Shown here piece after piece: positions 25,636-34,699 of a DNA stretch of 64,000 bases. Under the pieces are notes generated by a model, which saw only the letters and a list, made by a program, of their open reading frames with translations, ran no database searches and was not told the DNA's origin. The stretch is from Marasmitruncus massiliensis. GTDB lineage: Bacteria > Bacillota > Clostridia > Oscillospirales > Ruminococcaceae. Both the position numbers and the translations under genes were made by a program. The stretch is from contig NZ_FYDE01000003.1 of the NCBI RefSeq assembly GCF_900186535.1, forward strand, positions 62,001 through 126,000. The letters are read 5' to 3'. Positions within the stretch are counted from its first letter, which is position 1, and every line of letters begins with the position of its first letter.

Positions 25636-26511
25636 TTACACTGAGCCAGATAGCCACATTGGAAACAATGCTGAAACCCATTCCGATGCTTTGCACCTGC
25701 TTTCAAAGCAGACATAGCCTTTATAACTGTATAGATAATCTATCTTCCATTGGTTTGCCTCTATTTGTTTCTCTTGCAAAAGGCGTAACAATGCTGCGCT
25801 GTCTTCACTTGCCGTTAACCGCCTTTTTCCGACAATATAAATTAAGTCTGTAAGTGAGAGTGCGTAACTTTGCGGAAACATGATATCTGTAATATGAGCG
25901 CTGATTGGTTGTCCATCCGATAATTTTTGAAACATTTTATGGCGAAGCATATAGTCTGTCCCTTGTATCAAGAGCTTTTCCACGTTCTGGTTTTCATACT
26001 TAACGCACTCTGAATAGGTGGTGAGCGCACGGACGGTTTTGCCAATACCAATATAACATGGCGTTTTTCCAAGGCAACCACCATGTTTGCAAACACCTTT
26101 ATAAGGCCATAAAGTGGTTTGATTGCGCCCCAAAAGCTGATATTGCTCTATCCAACTTAAAGCTGCCTGTGCTTCTTTGCTGGTAGCAAGGCCAAGTCTG
26201 CAATAGGCTTCCAATAGCATTGCATTGTAGCAAGGGACAATTTCTTCAACTCCGCCTAAACATGAAAATCCATGTGCAGTCGCTATGTTCTGGTTAATAT
26301 AGGCTATCATTTTCTGCGTGTAAGGCAGTCTTTCAATATATGGGATTTCACTCAGACCCATAATCCGAAAGACAGCAAATAGAGGGTGACCCACAAAATC
26401 TGCCGTGAGTTTTCCCACTAATGCCGATTGACTCAGTAGACTGGCAATTTCGTTACTCGCAAAATGCTGGTTTTTCTCAGAAGCAATTCTTAATATTAAT
26501 GCGGTATCCAC
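25636..26511 (-). CDS. Alpha-toroid (prenyltransferase/squalene-cyclase-like) protein, Cys-rich
   Basis: 291 aa, no signal or membrane helix. Repeated helical pairs such as CYNAMLLEAYCRLGL, EAQAALSWIEQYQLLGR and GIGKTVRALTTYSE recall the alpha/alpha-toroid of terpenoid cyclases and prenyltransferase repeats. A cysteine group (C84, C94, C104, C141, C146, C152), including GVCKHGGCLGKTPC, suggests a metal or redox role. GTG 26511 has AAGGGGGTG upstream. It lies among transposon genes, so probably mobile cargo. The fold is inferred by pattern only; the reaction is unknown. Confidence 0.6.
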   Translation of the reverse strand: MDTALILRIASEKNQHFASNEIASLLSQSALVGKLTADFVGHPLFAVFRIMGLSEIPYIERLPYTQKMIAYINQNIATAHGFSCLGGVEEIVPCYNAMLLEAYCRLGLATSKEAQAALSWIEQYQLLGRNQTTLWPYKGVCKHGGCLGKTPCYIGIGKTVRALTTYSECVKYENQNVEKLLIQGTDYMLRHKMFQKLSDGQPISAHITDIMFPQSYALSLTDLIYIVGKRRLTASEDSAALLRLLQEKQIEANQWKIDYLYSYKGYVCFESRCKASEWVSALFPMWLSGSV

Positions 26512-26796
26512 GGTACACCCCCTTAGAATTCATTACTTATGGCTTCTACGCTGTATGGAAAAGTCAAGTTTTTACAAGGGAAGCATACCATATTTTTTAG
26601 AGACTTTCCACTACCTTTATGCAAGTATTGACTAGGAGATGGTGGGAATGTAATTTACATCCGCTTCTCTTTTTATTCCGGATGCCAAGGGCAGAATAGA
26701 ACTGAATAGAGAGCATGTCGAACCCATATTTGAAGATGAAATTTAACGAATTTGTTTTACTGTAGTTACACTGTTTAATTTTCCATAAATAGAACT
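26512..26796. other. Intergenic stretch, no supported gene
   Basis: About 285 bases between the toroid gene start and the tnpV terminator. A plus-strand tail reading GRIELNREHVEPIFEDEI before a stop may be the last residues of a lost gene, but no start or domain is present. On the minus strand a TTGACT is visible without a convincing -10. Confidence 0.35.
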
Positions 26797-26823
26797 GCCC
26801 TGCTGACCGTAAATCAGCAGGGC
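26797..26823 (-). terminator. Terminator of tnpV
   Basis: A perfect 10-bp stem GCCCTGCTGA / TCAGCAGGGC with a 7-base loop, ten bases after the tnpV stop, followed on the minus strand by AGTTCTATTT. Confidence 0.75.
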
Positions 26824-26832
26824 GGCTATCTT

Positions 26833-27177
26833 TTAGGCATATATCAAATCATGCAGTACATATTCGTCGGCAATATCTTGTGCCAGTGTAAATACCTGTA
26901 TCCTTGCTAATGTATCCTCAAGAGGCGGGGGATTTTGCTCCAAATACTGTCCTCGAATCCGCTCCACCATGTCAAAAGCGGATTTCTCAATATCGGCACA
27001 GTGCCTTGACAGCTTGCCCAAAAACAGCAGTTCCCGATACATTTCTGGCTTTTGTCCGTGCAAATATTTCAGCCGTAGATTGCCGTATTTACCAAGGTGG
27101 CTATAAAGCCCCTCATCGTCCAAAGCAATGTTGGGATATAGGAGACCGTCTATTTCTATATAGTCCAACTCAATCAT
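26833..27177 (-). CDS. tnpV: Transposon-encoded protein TnpV
   Basis: 114 aa. YIEIDGLLYPNI, LGKYGNLRLKYLHGQKPEMY and LLFLGKLSRHCADIEKSA match the TnpV family carried by clostridial mobilizable transposons of the Tn4451 type; the end VLHDLIYA is also family-like. Its role is not established. It overlaps the upstream small gene by 8 bases, so both are read from one transcript that diverges from the recombinase pair. Confidence 0.88.
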   Translation of the reverse strand: MIELDYIEIDGLLYPNIALDDEGLYSHLGKYGNLRLKYLHGQKPEMYRELLFLGKLSRHCADIEKSAFDMVERIRGQYLEQNPPPLEDTLARIQVFTLAQDIADEYVLHDLIYA

Positions 27178-27448
27178 CTTTTCTCACCTCCAAAACCTCC
27201 AACATCAATTGTGCACCCAACCTGAACCCGTCTGAAAATGCCTGCTCCATATGATAAGCGGTAACGTCCGATTCCTTGGAAAGATACTCGTCCAGTTCCC
27301 CTTTCATAGATTGGCACAGCTTTTCTTCAAAGGCATCATGAGCCAGTACCGCCGCATTTTTTGCTGTATAAAATTCTGCAATGCATACCTTGGAACGCTC
27401 TGCCGGACACAATTCACCACTGTAAATCTGCTTGATTACACTCTGCAT
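27170..27448 (-). CDS. DUF6809-like small protein
   Basis: 92 aa, starting MQSVIKQIYSGELCPAERSK. This opening and the later HMEQAFSDGFRLGAQLMLEV match the small helical proteins that commonly sit next to clostridial recombinases (DUF6809 type). AGGAGGTGG precedes ATG 27448, so the longer frame is not used. Function unknown; it is coupled to tnpV. Confidence 0.65.
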   Translation of the reverse strand: MQSVIKQIYSGELCPAERSKVCIAEFYTAKNAAVLAHDAFEEKLCQSMKGELDEYLSKESDVTAYHMEQAFSDGFRLGAQLMLEVLEVRKDD

Positions 27449-27605
27449 CTTCACCACCTCCTGTTTACTATGGTAGCCAAAAAGGAAGTGCGCGTCCAGA
27501 CGGAATCCCGGACAAAGTTTTAGCGCTTTAAAGTGCGGTTTCCGGTAAAGGCCCACAAAAACAATCCGAATCGTTATGAGAATCCATATCGAATCTAAAT
27601 ATGAG

Positions 27606-27634
27606 TTGATTTTGTTTTGCATATGGGTTAATAT
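27606..27634 (+). promoter_or_regulatory. Promoter of the XRE-recombinase pair
   Basis: TTGATT, 17 bases, TAATAT, 27 bases before the XRE start. Divergent from the tnpV transcript. Confidence 0.6.
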
Positions 27635-27661
27635 AAGGATAAAAGAAAGCGAGGGCTGTAC

Positions 27662-28024
27662 ATGAAAGAGGTTGCGGAAAAAATCAAATTGCTGCGAGAA
27701 AGCGTGAATTTATCGCAGGCAAAACTTGCGACATTGGCCGGGGCCACTCAATCCAGCATTAACCGATATGAAAACGACCAGTCTGCTCCGCCTTTGCCAT
27801 TGCTCGTCTGGTATGCGGATTATTTTGACGTATCTCTGGATTATATCTTTGGCAGAACGGACAAGCCGGAAGGCAGACTATACGACTATAAACCGAAATT
27901 CTCTGAAGAAAACCAACAGCTTCGGCAGTTTATCGAAATGTGCTTTGACCCCAAATCCCCCATGAATGATAAGCTAAAACAGGCTCTGATAGAAATGATT
28001 TCGAAAGGCGGTGACAGTGTGTGA
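27662..28024 (+). CDS. XRE-family HTH regulator
   Basis: 120 aa. The N-terminal Cro/C1-type domain is IKLLRESVNLSQAKLATLAG with ATQSSINRYENDQSAP, followed by YFDVSLDYIFGRTDKPEG, the usual linker of this regulator type, and a helical C-terminus that may dimerise. Its stop overlaps the recombinase start (GTGA), so the two are co-translated. It probably represses the recombinase and itself. Confidence 0.9.
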   Translation: MKEVAEKIKLLRESVNLSQAKLATLAGATQSSINRYENDQSAPPLPLLVWYADYFDVSLDYIFGRTDKPEGRLYDYKPKFSEENQQLRQFIEMCFDPKSPMNDKLKQALIEMISKGGDSV

Positions 28025-29655
28025 ATGGTGTGATTTATGCTCGCTACTCTTCTGATAATCAGCGGGAGGAAAGCATTGAAGGTCAGTTACGAGAATGTAT
28101 GGCATTTGCCGAAAGCAACGGCATCAACATTTTAAGTAGCTATATTGACCGTGCGCTGTCTGCTAAAACGGATAACCGTCCGCAATTTCAGCAGATGATT
28201 AAAGACAGCGGCAAGGGTATGTTTGAAACCATTATTGTATGGAAGTTGGACCGGTTTGCCCGTAACCGTTACGATTCGGCTCATTACAAAGCGATGCTCC
28301 GCAAAAATGGTGTTACCGTGGTGTCCGCTACCGAGAATATCTCCCGTGGCTCTGAGGGTATTTTGCTGGAATCTATGCTGGAGGGAATGGCAGAATACTA
28401 CTCCGCCGAGCTTTCGGAGAAGGTCATCAGAGGGTTAACCGACAATGCCCTCAAATGCCGCTACAACGGTGGTACACTGCCGATTGGTTATGTAGTAGAT
28501 AAGGAACAGCAATTCCAAATTGACCCTGTTACGGCTCCCGTGGTGTTGGAGGTGTTCACGGCTTACAGTGAGGGCGCGACCATGCAGCAGCTTGTCAATC
28601 TGCTCAACGAGCGTGGTATCCGCACAAGCAGAGGAACGAAAATTACGCTAAACATTATGGCGCACATGCTGAAAAACCGCCGCTATATCGGAGAATACAG
28701 CTATCGTGATGTGGTAGTGCCGGAGGGTATTTCTGCCATTATCCCGAAAGAATTGTTTGACAGGGTGCAGGAGCGAATGCGCAAAAACAAGAAAGCCCCT
28801 GCCCGGCATAAGGCAGAGGATGATTACATACTGACCACCAAACTTCACTGTGGAAAATGCGGGCGGTACATGGTAGGAGAAAGCGGAACCAGTCATACAG
28901 GAAATGTCCACCGCTATTATCGGTGCCATAATACCAAGAAAAAGAAACTGTGTGACAAAAAGGCGGTAAAGAAGAATTGGATTGAAACTCTGGTTATTCA
29001 GCAAACCATGTGGGTGGTCATGGATAACGAGGTTATCAATAAAATTGCTGACACTGTATTTGCTCTGCAATGCAAGGAAAGCGATGCTATCCCCATGCTG
29101 AAAAAACAACTTGTCGAAACACAGAAAGGCATTGAAAATATGCTTAATGCGATACAGGCCGGTATCTTTAATGAATCTACCAAGAAGCGGCTGGATGAAT
29201 TGGAAGAACGCAAAAATCAATTAGAGGTCAGTATTCTACAAGAAGAATTACAGCATCCAGTTCTCACAAAGGAGCAGATATTATTCTGGCTACACAAATT
29301 CCGTACCACCGATATTTCGGATAAAACAGAGCGCCAACGGCTGATAGATAGCTTTGTGAATGCGATATATCTGTATGACGATAAAATTGTACTGGTTTGG
29401 AATTATAAAGACGGTACAAAAACGGTATCTCTCAAAGACATTGAGGGTTCGGATTTATCATTAAACACTGCACCAAACAAGACATACTTTCCCGTAAGGG
29501 GAGGGTATGTCTTGTCTTATATAAAAGGTATGATACAATGGATATGGGTTATTTGTATGTTATTCGGGGGTGTCGAAAATGAAAAAAGTCCTGATACTCT
29601 TATTGGCGGCTATAATTCTCATATCGGTTGTTGCATGTACATCAGGGAATTCTAA
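28021..29655 (+). CDS. Large serine recombinase
   Basis: Site-specific integrase/excisionase of a mobile element, 544 aa as read. The catalytic serine is in YARYSSDNQREESIEGQ (S10), and the resolvase domain includes VWKLDRFARNRYDSAHYKA. The recombinase domain is around 150-260, a Cys-zinc ribbon (LHCGKCGRYMVGES... CHN...LCDKK) lies at about 277-318, and a coiled coil and C-terminal domain end near KDGTKTVSLKDIEGSDL. The last ~58 residues after that are unlike the family, run through a hairpin and a promoter, and overlap the next gene. The natural end was therefore probably earlier and was changed at integration. The GTG start overlaps the XRE stop. Confidence 0.93.
   Translation: MNGVIYARYSSDNQREESIEGQLRECMAFAESNGINILSSYIDRALSAKTDNRPQFQQMIKDSGKGMFETIIVWKLDRFARNRYDSAHYKAMLRKNGVTVVSATENISRGSEGILLESMLEGMAEYYSAELSEKVIRGLTDNALKCRYNGGTLPIGYVVDKEQQFQIDPVTAPVVLEVFTAYSEGATMQQLVNLLNERGIRTSRGTKITLNIMAHMLKNRRYIGEYSYRDVVVPEGISAIIPKELFDRVQERMRKNKKAPARHKAEDDYILTTKLHCGKCGRYMVGESGTSHTGNVHRYYRCHNTKKKKLCDKKAVKKNWIETLVIQQTMWVVMDNEVINKIADTVFALQCKESDAIPMLKKQLVETQKGIENMLNAIQAGIFNESTKKRLDELEERKNQLEVSILQEELQHPVLTKEQILFWLHKFRTTDISDKTERQRLIDSFVNAIYLYDDKIVLVWNYKDGTKTVSLKDIEGSDLSLNTAPNKTYFPVRGGYVLSYIKGMIQWIWVICMLFGGVENEKSPDTLIGGYNSHIGCCMYIREF
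29478..29514 (+). terminator. Hairpin inside the recombinase 3' end
   Basis: A perfect 10-bp stem CAAGACATAC / GTATGTCTTG with an inner CCC/GGG pair. It lies in the last part of the recombinase frame and directly before a promoter for the next gene. It may be the original terminator or mark the element's end. Confidence 0.5.
29512..29539 (+). promoter_or_regulatory. Promoter of the lipoprotein gene
   Basis: TTGTCT, 16 bases, TACAAT, 40 bases before the lipoprotein start and within the recombinase reading frame. Confidence 0.55.
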
Positions 29656-30280
29656 TAAACAAATTGAGAGTCAATCGGGAGTCGACGCACAAAGTGATAA
29701 CAGTGAAATATTGTTTGCTCAGACAATTACATTTCCTGTAAGCGATGCCGGAAAAACAGAAAGTAATACTGAAATCTTTGACGTCGAACCATTTACGCTG
29801 TCAATGAAGTTGCCAAAAGGCTGGACTTTAACAGGGCGGTCACAAGACACAAAAATTTTTCCATTGATAGGCGTATGGTCGGTTATGGGAATTTACAACA
29901 AGAATAATGAGTATGTAGGGGCTGTCGGATACAATATTTACGAAGAATATGAGGGGGCTGAAAAGATACCGCAGGCAATCTACAGCCCAATTGCCTTAGG
30001 CAATGGCTATTTTTTTGATGCACGCCCCAAAGAAAACGGCGGTAGCTATACTCCAATTAGCGAAAAAGAAAATGGTGTTACTGCAATAACAGATGTCTAT
30101 TATGCTGCCTGCTTGAGTAATGATTTGGGATATGGCGAAAACGAAAAGTATAATAAAGGAATTCTTTCCTACAACGACACCTTACTTGTATATGTCGCTT
30201 TTGAATTTGATGCGGATAGTCTGTCTGATGAGGAACTAAGCGCTATTGCCCAGAGCATAGATATTCAACCTGTACAGTAA
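29579..30280 (+). CDS. Lipoprotein of unknown function
   Basis: 233 aa. The lipoprotein signal ends at Cys20 (S-V-V-A-C), followed by a polar linker. The folded part begins near FDVEPFTLSMKLPKGWTL and contains GVWSVMGIYNKNNEYVGAVG and a C-terminal LSDEELSAIAQSIDIQ; this resembles PsbP/LpqN-like small extracytoplasmic domains only loosely. GGGGGTG lies 8 bases before ATG 29579. It is not obviously tied to the recombinase and may be chromosomal DNA at the element's edge. Confidence 0.75.
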   Translation: MKKVLILLLAAIILISVVACTSGNSNKQIESQSGVDAQSDNSEILFAQTITFPVSDAGKTESNTEIFDVEPFTLSMKLPKGWTLTGRSQDTKIFPLIGVWSVMGIYNKNNEYVGAVGYNIYEEYEGAEKIPQAIYSPIALGNGYFFDARPKENGGSYTPISEKENGVTAITDVYYAACLSNDLGYGENEKYNKGILSYNDTLLVYVAFEFDADSLSDEELSAIAQSIDIQPVQ

Positions 30281-30348
30281 AGTTTACATATAAATGAATG
30301 AGCGTAATCTCCGTCTAATCGTAAACCCCTTTTCCCAGTATACTCCCT

Positions 30349-30390
30349 AAAGACATGGCTTTCCGACAATGGACAGCGATGTCTTTTTTT
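30349..30390 (+). terminator. Terminator of the lipoprotein gene
   Basis: AAAGACAT / ATGTCTTT arms flank a 22-base loop containing smaller pairings, followed by a run of T. Confidence 0.65.
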
Positions 30391-30468
30391 ATAGGGAAAA
30401 ACGTGATATGATAAATATAGAAAAGATTTTCTATACGGATAAACGGGAATATGTTGAGGTGATTTATC

Positions 30469-30696
30469 TTGAAAGGATTTCTGGGCACATTTGTGATTTG
30501 CCTTGTTTTGTGCGTAATTGCGGCGTTTTTATTTGCAGGGCTTTTGGTAAGCAACATTTGGGCGGATATCATTGCGATAGCATTTCTGTTGGCGATATTG
30601 GTCACCGTTCTCATGAATCAGGATTCCAGAATCGAAGAACTGGAGAAAAAGATACAGCAATTGCAAAGTGAGAAAGAATCATCCTCCGAGGAATAA
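30469..30696 (+). CDS. Small membrane protein with coiled-coil tail
   Basis: 75 aa. Two hydrophobic segments (about 4-24 and 29-48), then a charged coiled coil (RIEELEKKIQQLQSEKE) ending in acidic residues. The start is TTG 30469, served by TTGAGGTG seven bases upstream; no ATG alternative covers the first helix. It may scaffold partners at the membrane. The YoaK-like gene follows after 34 bases and may be in the same transcript. Confidence 0.65.
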   Translation: MKGFLGTFVICLVLCVIAAFLFAGLLVSNIWADIIAIAFLLAILVTVLMNQDSRIEELEKKIQQLQSEKESSSEE

Positions 30697-30730
30697 ACTC
30701 CTATGCATCCGAATAAGGGGAATAGATACA

Positions 30731-31393
30731 ATGGAAAAATCTCAACAAATATCAGAATCTTTACCGCTTGTAATTTTACTGACGCTGTCCGGCGGATTCA
30801 TGGATGCATATTCCTATCTATGCAGGGAACATGTTTTCGCAAATGCCCAAACAGGAAATATTCTGCTGTTTGGGGTCAATCTCTCAACGGGCAATTTTTC
30901 GTCTGCGCTGCGGTATCTTTTTCCTGTTCTGGCATTTGCTTTTGGTATCGCTGCTGCGGAAATCATCAGAAATCGCTTTGGCGGAACAAAGCGTTTCCAC
31001 TGGCGCCAGCTGGTGCTTCTGGCTGAAGCGATTATTTTGCTTGCCGTATCCTTGATGCCTCAAAGTTTCAATCTGCTTGCAAACAGCCTGGCTTCATTTG
31101 CCTGCGGCGCACAGGTGGAGAGTTTTCGGAAGATGAATGGAAATGGAATTGCCACTACGATGTGCATCGGTAATCTGCGGGCGGCTACGCAAGCTATTTG
31201 CGATTACGGTTTTACCAAAAACACAACAGCAAAAGAAAATGGGTTTTTATATCTTGGCGTCATCGGAATATTTGTCATTGGGGCGATTATAGGAAACTTT
31301 TGTGTAAATATGTGGCAGGAAAAGGCAATCATGGTCAGTGTCATACTATTGCTGGCAGGTTTTGCATTTATGTTCATCAATCAAGAAAATTAA
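30731..31393 (+). CDS. YoaK/DUF1275 family membrane protein
   Basis: 220 aa, about six membrane helices. Family signatures are LSGGFMDAYSYLCREHVFAN with AQTGNILLFG near the N-terminus, and ACGAQVESFRKMNGNGIATT in the second half. The family is widespread and thought to be transporter-like, but its substrate is unknown. ATG 30731 has AAGGGGAA about 10 bases upstream. A strong terminator follows. Confidence 0.9.
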   Translation: MEKSQQISESLPLVILLTLSGGFMDAYSYLCREHVFANAQTGNILLFGVNLSTGNFSSALRYLFPVLAFAFGIAAAEIIRNRFGGTKRFHWRQLVLLAEAIILLAVSLMPQSFNLLANSLASFACGAQVESFRKMNGNGIATTMCIGNLRAATQAICDYGFTKNTTAKENGFLYLGVIGIFVIGAIIGNFCVNMWQEKAIMVSVILLLAGFAFMFINQEN

Positions 31394-31414
31394 TAGAATG
31401 AAAAAGCCATACCC

Positions 31415-31453
31415 AAAAACCTCCTGCATCCGGGCCGGATGCGGGAGGTTTTT
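31415..31453 (+). terminator. Terminator after the YoaK-like gene
   Basis: A long stem AAAAACCTCCtGCATCCG / CGGATGCgGGAGGTTTTT with one internal mismatch; the descending arm ends in TTTTT. Confidence 0.88.
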
Positions 31454-31572
31454 GCCTACACAGCGGATGTGCGGCGCAAAATCGTTATATTGCATTTATT
31501 TCCATCAAGTGGTTTAATGAAATTGGCTATTTCTGTTAACTATATGCGTCAAAATTGCGAGGTGGGAATGAT

Positions 31573-33204
31573 ATGCTCAAAATTTTTCTTGTAGAAGATG
31601 AAATGGTTGTCCGGGAAGGAATCAAGAATAAAATTGACTGGGCGGAACATGGGTTTGAATTTGCCGGGGAAGCAAGCGACGGGGAACTGGCCTATCCGCT
31701 GATCCAAAAGCTGCGGCCGGATGTCCTGATTACAGACATTAAAATGCCGTTTATGGACGGATTGGAGCTGGCGCGGCTGGTCCGTCAGGAGATTCCCCGC
31801 ATGAAGATTATCATTTTGAGCGGATATGATGAGTTCCAGTATGCGAAGGAAGCGATTGCGATCGGCGTGACAGAGTATCTTCTCAAGCCGGTTGCAAGCG
31901 CCAAAATTGTGGAAACAATCCAGCATGTCAAAAAAATCATAGACGAGGAACGCCTGCAGGAAACCTATTTGCAGCGGTACCGGCAGGAAATGCAGGAACA
32001 GGCCGGGTTGGAGAACAAGCGGTTCTTTGAGGAACTGGTGTCGGGAAAACAATCGGTTTCCGACCTTTTAAAGAAAGCAAAAGATCTGGGATTTGAGCTG
32101 ATTGCCCAAAACTATCAAATCGTACTGTTCAAGTTTTTTAAAGAGACGGGTGTAAACGATCTCTATTCCGAAAAGCTGGTGCAGCTGCAAAAAAAGCTGG
32201 AAGAACATCTAGGTGGTCAGCCCAACGTCCTGCTCTTTAAACGCGGGCTGGAAGGATATGCGCTGCTTGTGAAAGGCAGCGCCGAAATACCGGCGGAAAC
32301 AGCCTCCCGGGCTTGCGCGGAGCGAATTACCCAGATTTTTCAGCAGGAACCGGGTATTTATTATTTTATCGGGATCGGGGAACCGGTCTGCCGGCTGCTG
32401 GAAATTTCCAAAGCCTTTGACACCGCAAGCAGGGCGTTTGCATACCATTATATTTTTGAAAAAAGCCGTGTGGTTAACTACTGTGAGATGCGCAAGCTTT
32501 CAGCGACGCAGGACGCGGATATCAGCCTGAAAACCCTCGATACCTCCAAAATTGACAAAATGATCGTGGAACGTTTTCTGAAAAGCGGGTCACGGGAAAA
32601 TACGGATCATTTTGTGGAAGATTATTTTGAAAGCCTTGGCACAGTACATATCCAGTCGTTTCTGTTCCGGCAGTACATTGTCATGGATATCCGCCTTGCC
32701 GCTGCTGCTTTTCTGGAAGAACTGGGACACGGACAGAGCACATTAATTGAGCGCTGCGGCGATCTTGACCGCGTGGTCGGCATGGCTTCGACGGTGCAGG
32801 ATGCGAAAAGCTATGTAAAGACCGTTCTCTCCGAAACACTGGCTCTGCGCGACCTTTTTTCCCGTAAAAAGTACGATGGACTTCTCCAGCGCGCGCAGGA
32901 ATACATCCGGAAAAACTATAGCTGCGACGATATTTCGCTGAACCATGTGGCACAGGCAGTCAACATCAGTCCTACCCATTTCAGCGCAATCTTCAGCCAG
33001 GAAACCGGCGAAACCTTCATCGAATACCTGACGGGCGTGCGTATGGAAAAGGCAAAGGAGCTGCTGCGCTGTTCGGGAATGAAATCCTCTGAAATCAGTT
33101 ATGCGGTGGGGTACAAAGACCCTCATTATTTCAGTTACCTGTTTAAGAAAATGCAGGGCTGCACCCCGAGTGAATTCCGTATGGGGAGGCAGAAGGAACT
33201 ATGA
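31573..33204 (+). CDS. Response regulator with AraC-type output (YesN-like)
   Basis: 543 aa. The receiver domain (1-120) has acidic pocket residues in FLVEDE, phospho-acceptor Asp55 in LITDIKMPFMDG and Lys in LLKPVAS. A middle region (~130-420) of unknown role follows, and then two AraC HTHs at the C-terminus (VAQAVNISPTHFSAIFSQET and EISYAVGYKDPHYFSYLFKK). It overlaps its histidine kinase by four bases (ATGA). With the adjacent sugar importer it matches the usual YesMN-plus-sugar-ABC arrangement, so it probably activates that importer. Confidence 0.95.
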   Translation: MLKIFLVEDEMVVREGIKNKIDWAEHGFEFAGEASDGELAYPLIQKLRPDVLITDIKMPFMDGLELARLVRQEIPRMKIIILSGYDEFQYAKEAIAIGVTEYLLKPVASAKIVETIQHVKKIIDEERLQETYLQRYRQEMQEQAGLENKRFFEELVSGKQSVSDLLKKAKDLGFELIAQNYQIVLFKFFKETGVNDLYSEKLVQLQKKLEEHLGGQPNVLLFKRGLEGYALLVKGSAEIPAETASRACAERITQIFQQEPGIYYFIGIGEPVCRLLEISKAFDTASRAFAYHYIFEKSRVVNYCEMRKLSATQDADISLKTLDTSKIDKMIVERFLKSGSRENTDHFVEDYFESLGTVHIQSFLFRQYIVMDIRLAAAAFLEELGHGQSTLIERCGDLDRVVGMASTVQDAKSYVKTVLSETLALRDLFSRKKYDGLLQRAQEYIRKNYSCDDISLNHVAQAVNISPTHFSAIFSQETGETFIEYLTGVRMEKAKELLRCSGMKSSEISYAVGYKDPHYFSYLFKKMQGCTPSEFRMGRQKEL

Positions 33205-34640
33205 AACGGACATTTTTTCAGAATTTCCAGCACATGCCGCTGGAAGTCAAGCTGAAGCAGCTGTTTGCCGGCATTCTGATACCGCTTGCCTTTCTGATCA
33301 GCCTGCTTCTGATTGCGCTTATCCGGTATAACAGCCAGTACAACATGATTGTCCGGAATGTAACGGTTGCCAGCGAGTTCAGCTTTGACTTTAAAAAGAC
33401 ATTGGATTATAAAATGTACCGCTATGTGATCAGCGGCAGCAATTTTGAAATGTTTGCGCCGCTGGACGATGTGGAACATGCACGCGCAATCGTTGAAAAG
33501 CTCAACCAGACCACAACGCGGGCAGACAGCCGTGACCGCCTGCAATACATCGGAAAATTCCTCGACAGCCTGGAAGCCAGAATTCTGGATATCAAAAGCG
33601 GAATAGGCGGCTATGACTGGAATATGGACAGGTTGGAACATAATATTTATATTCTCACCGAGCTGATCAGCGACAGCATGCATGAGTATATCTATTATGA
33701 AACCTGCAATCTGGCCGATATTCAGCAGCGTACCTATCTCGAAATCCGGCGCACGGTTCTGATTATTGCGGCAGCATCGGTGATCATGGTGTGTCTGCTG
33801 TGGCTGGTTGCCGTGCGGACATCCAAAGGCATCACGAGGCCGCTTAAAGAGCTGTGCGAAAATATCCGGATGGTAGGGGAGGGGGACTTCACTGTCCGCC
33901 CCGTTGCCAGCCAGAACGATGAGGTGCAGACGCTCAGCGAGAGCTTTGACAGGATGGTCGGACGGATCGGGACGCTGATGATGGACGTCCGTCAGGAGCA
34001 GGTGAATTTGAGGCGTACGGAGCTTAAGCTGCTGCAGGCGCAGATCAACCCGCACTTTCTTTATAATACATTTGATACGGTAATCTGGCTGGCGGAAGAC
34101 CATAAGGACGAACAGGTGGTGGAGCTGATCTCCTCGCTCTCCACATTTTTCCGGACGACGCTGAGCAAAGGGGAGGATTTTATCCGGCTGCGGGAAGAAG
34201 CGCTCCATGTGAAAAGCTATCTCGAAATCCAGCAGGTACGATACTGCGACATTATGGAGTATGAAATCTGCATTCCCGAGCAGCTTGGAGAATATACTGT
34301 CTTAAAGCTGACCTTGCAGCCGCTGGTGGAAAACGCTCTTTACCATGGCATCAAAAATAAGCGCGGAAAGGGGAAGATTACGGTTTGCGGCCATAAGGAT
34401 GGCCAGCTTCTGGAGCTAAGGGTCAGGGACAATGGAATCGGCATCTGCCCAGACCAGCTAAGCAAGCTGAGAAACTCCATATACAGCGGCAACAAGGTCG
34501 GTTTCGGCCTGACTAATGTGCATGAACGGATCCAGTTGTATTATGGAAAGGAGTATGGGCTCAGGATTAACAGTGAATACGGGGTTGGAACGGAAGTAAC
34601 TATACGGCTGCCGGCGAAAATTATTCAACCGGTATCATAA
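33201..34640 (+). CDS. Sensor histidine kinase (YesM/LytS type)
   Basis: 479 aa. Membrane helices at about 20-42 and 185-206 flank an extracellular sensor region of ~140 residues. A HAMP domain lies at ~207-260, and the His_kinase domain has phospho-acceptor His285 in QINPHFLYNTFDT. The ATPase domain shows N-box QPLVENALYHGIK and the G-box segment VRDNGIGICPDQL/GFGLTNVHERI. It probably senses a sugar or the loaded binding protein and phosphorylates the upstream regulator. It is translated from the regulator's overlapping stop. Confidence 0.95.
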   Translation: MKRTFFQNFQHMPLEVKLKQLFAGILIPLAFLISLLLIALIRYNSQYNMIVRNVTVASEFSFDFKKTLDYKMYRYVISGSNFEMFAPLDDVEHARAIVEKLNQTTTRADSRDRLQYIGKFLDSLEARILDIKSGIGGYDWNMDRLEHNIYILTELISDSMHEYIYYETCNLADIQQRTYLEIRRTVLIIAAASVIMVCLLWLVAVRTSKGITRPLKELCENIRMVGEGDFTVRPVASQNDEVQTLSESFDRMVGRIGTLMMDVRQEQVNLRRTELKLLQAQINPHFLYNTFDTVIWLAEDHKDEQVVELISSLSTFFRTTLSKGEDFIRLREEALHVKSYLEIQQVRYCDIMEYEICIPEQLGEYTVLKLTLQPLVENALYHGIKNKRGKGKITVCGHKDGQLLELRVRDNGIGICPDQLSKLRNSIYSGNKVGFGLTNVHERIQLYYGKEYGLRINSEYGVGTEVTIRLPAKIIQPVS

Positions 34641-34699
34641 GAAAATCAACCGGAGGGGAAAAGCCCCAAATTATTGAAACGAATCCGTAAGATACTGCA

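Noticed and set aside
15692-31400. tRNA-Leu 3' end duplicated as an attachment site for the defence island
   Set aside because: No copy of the tRNA tail was found at the far side of the island or near the recombinase, so integration at the tRNA is not supported.
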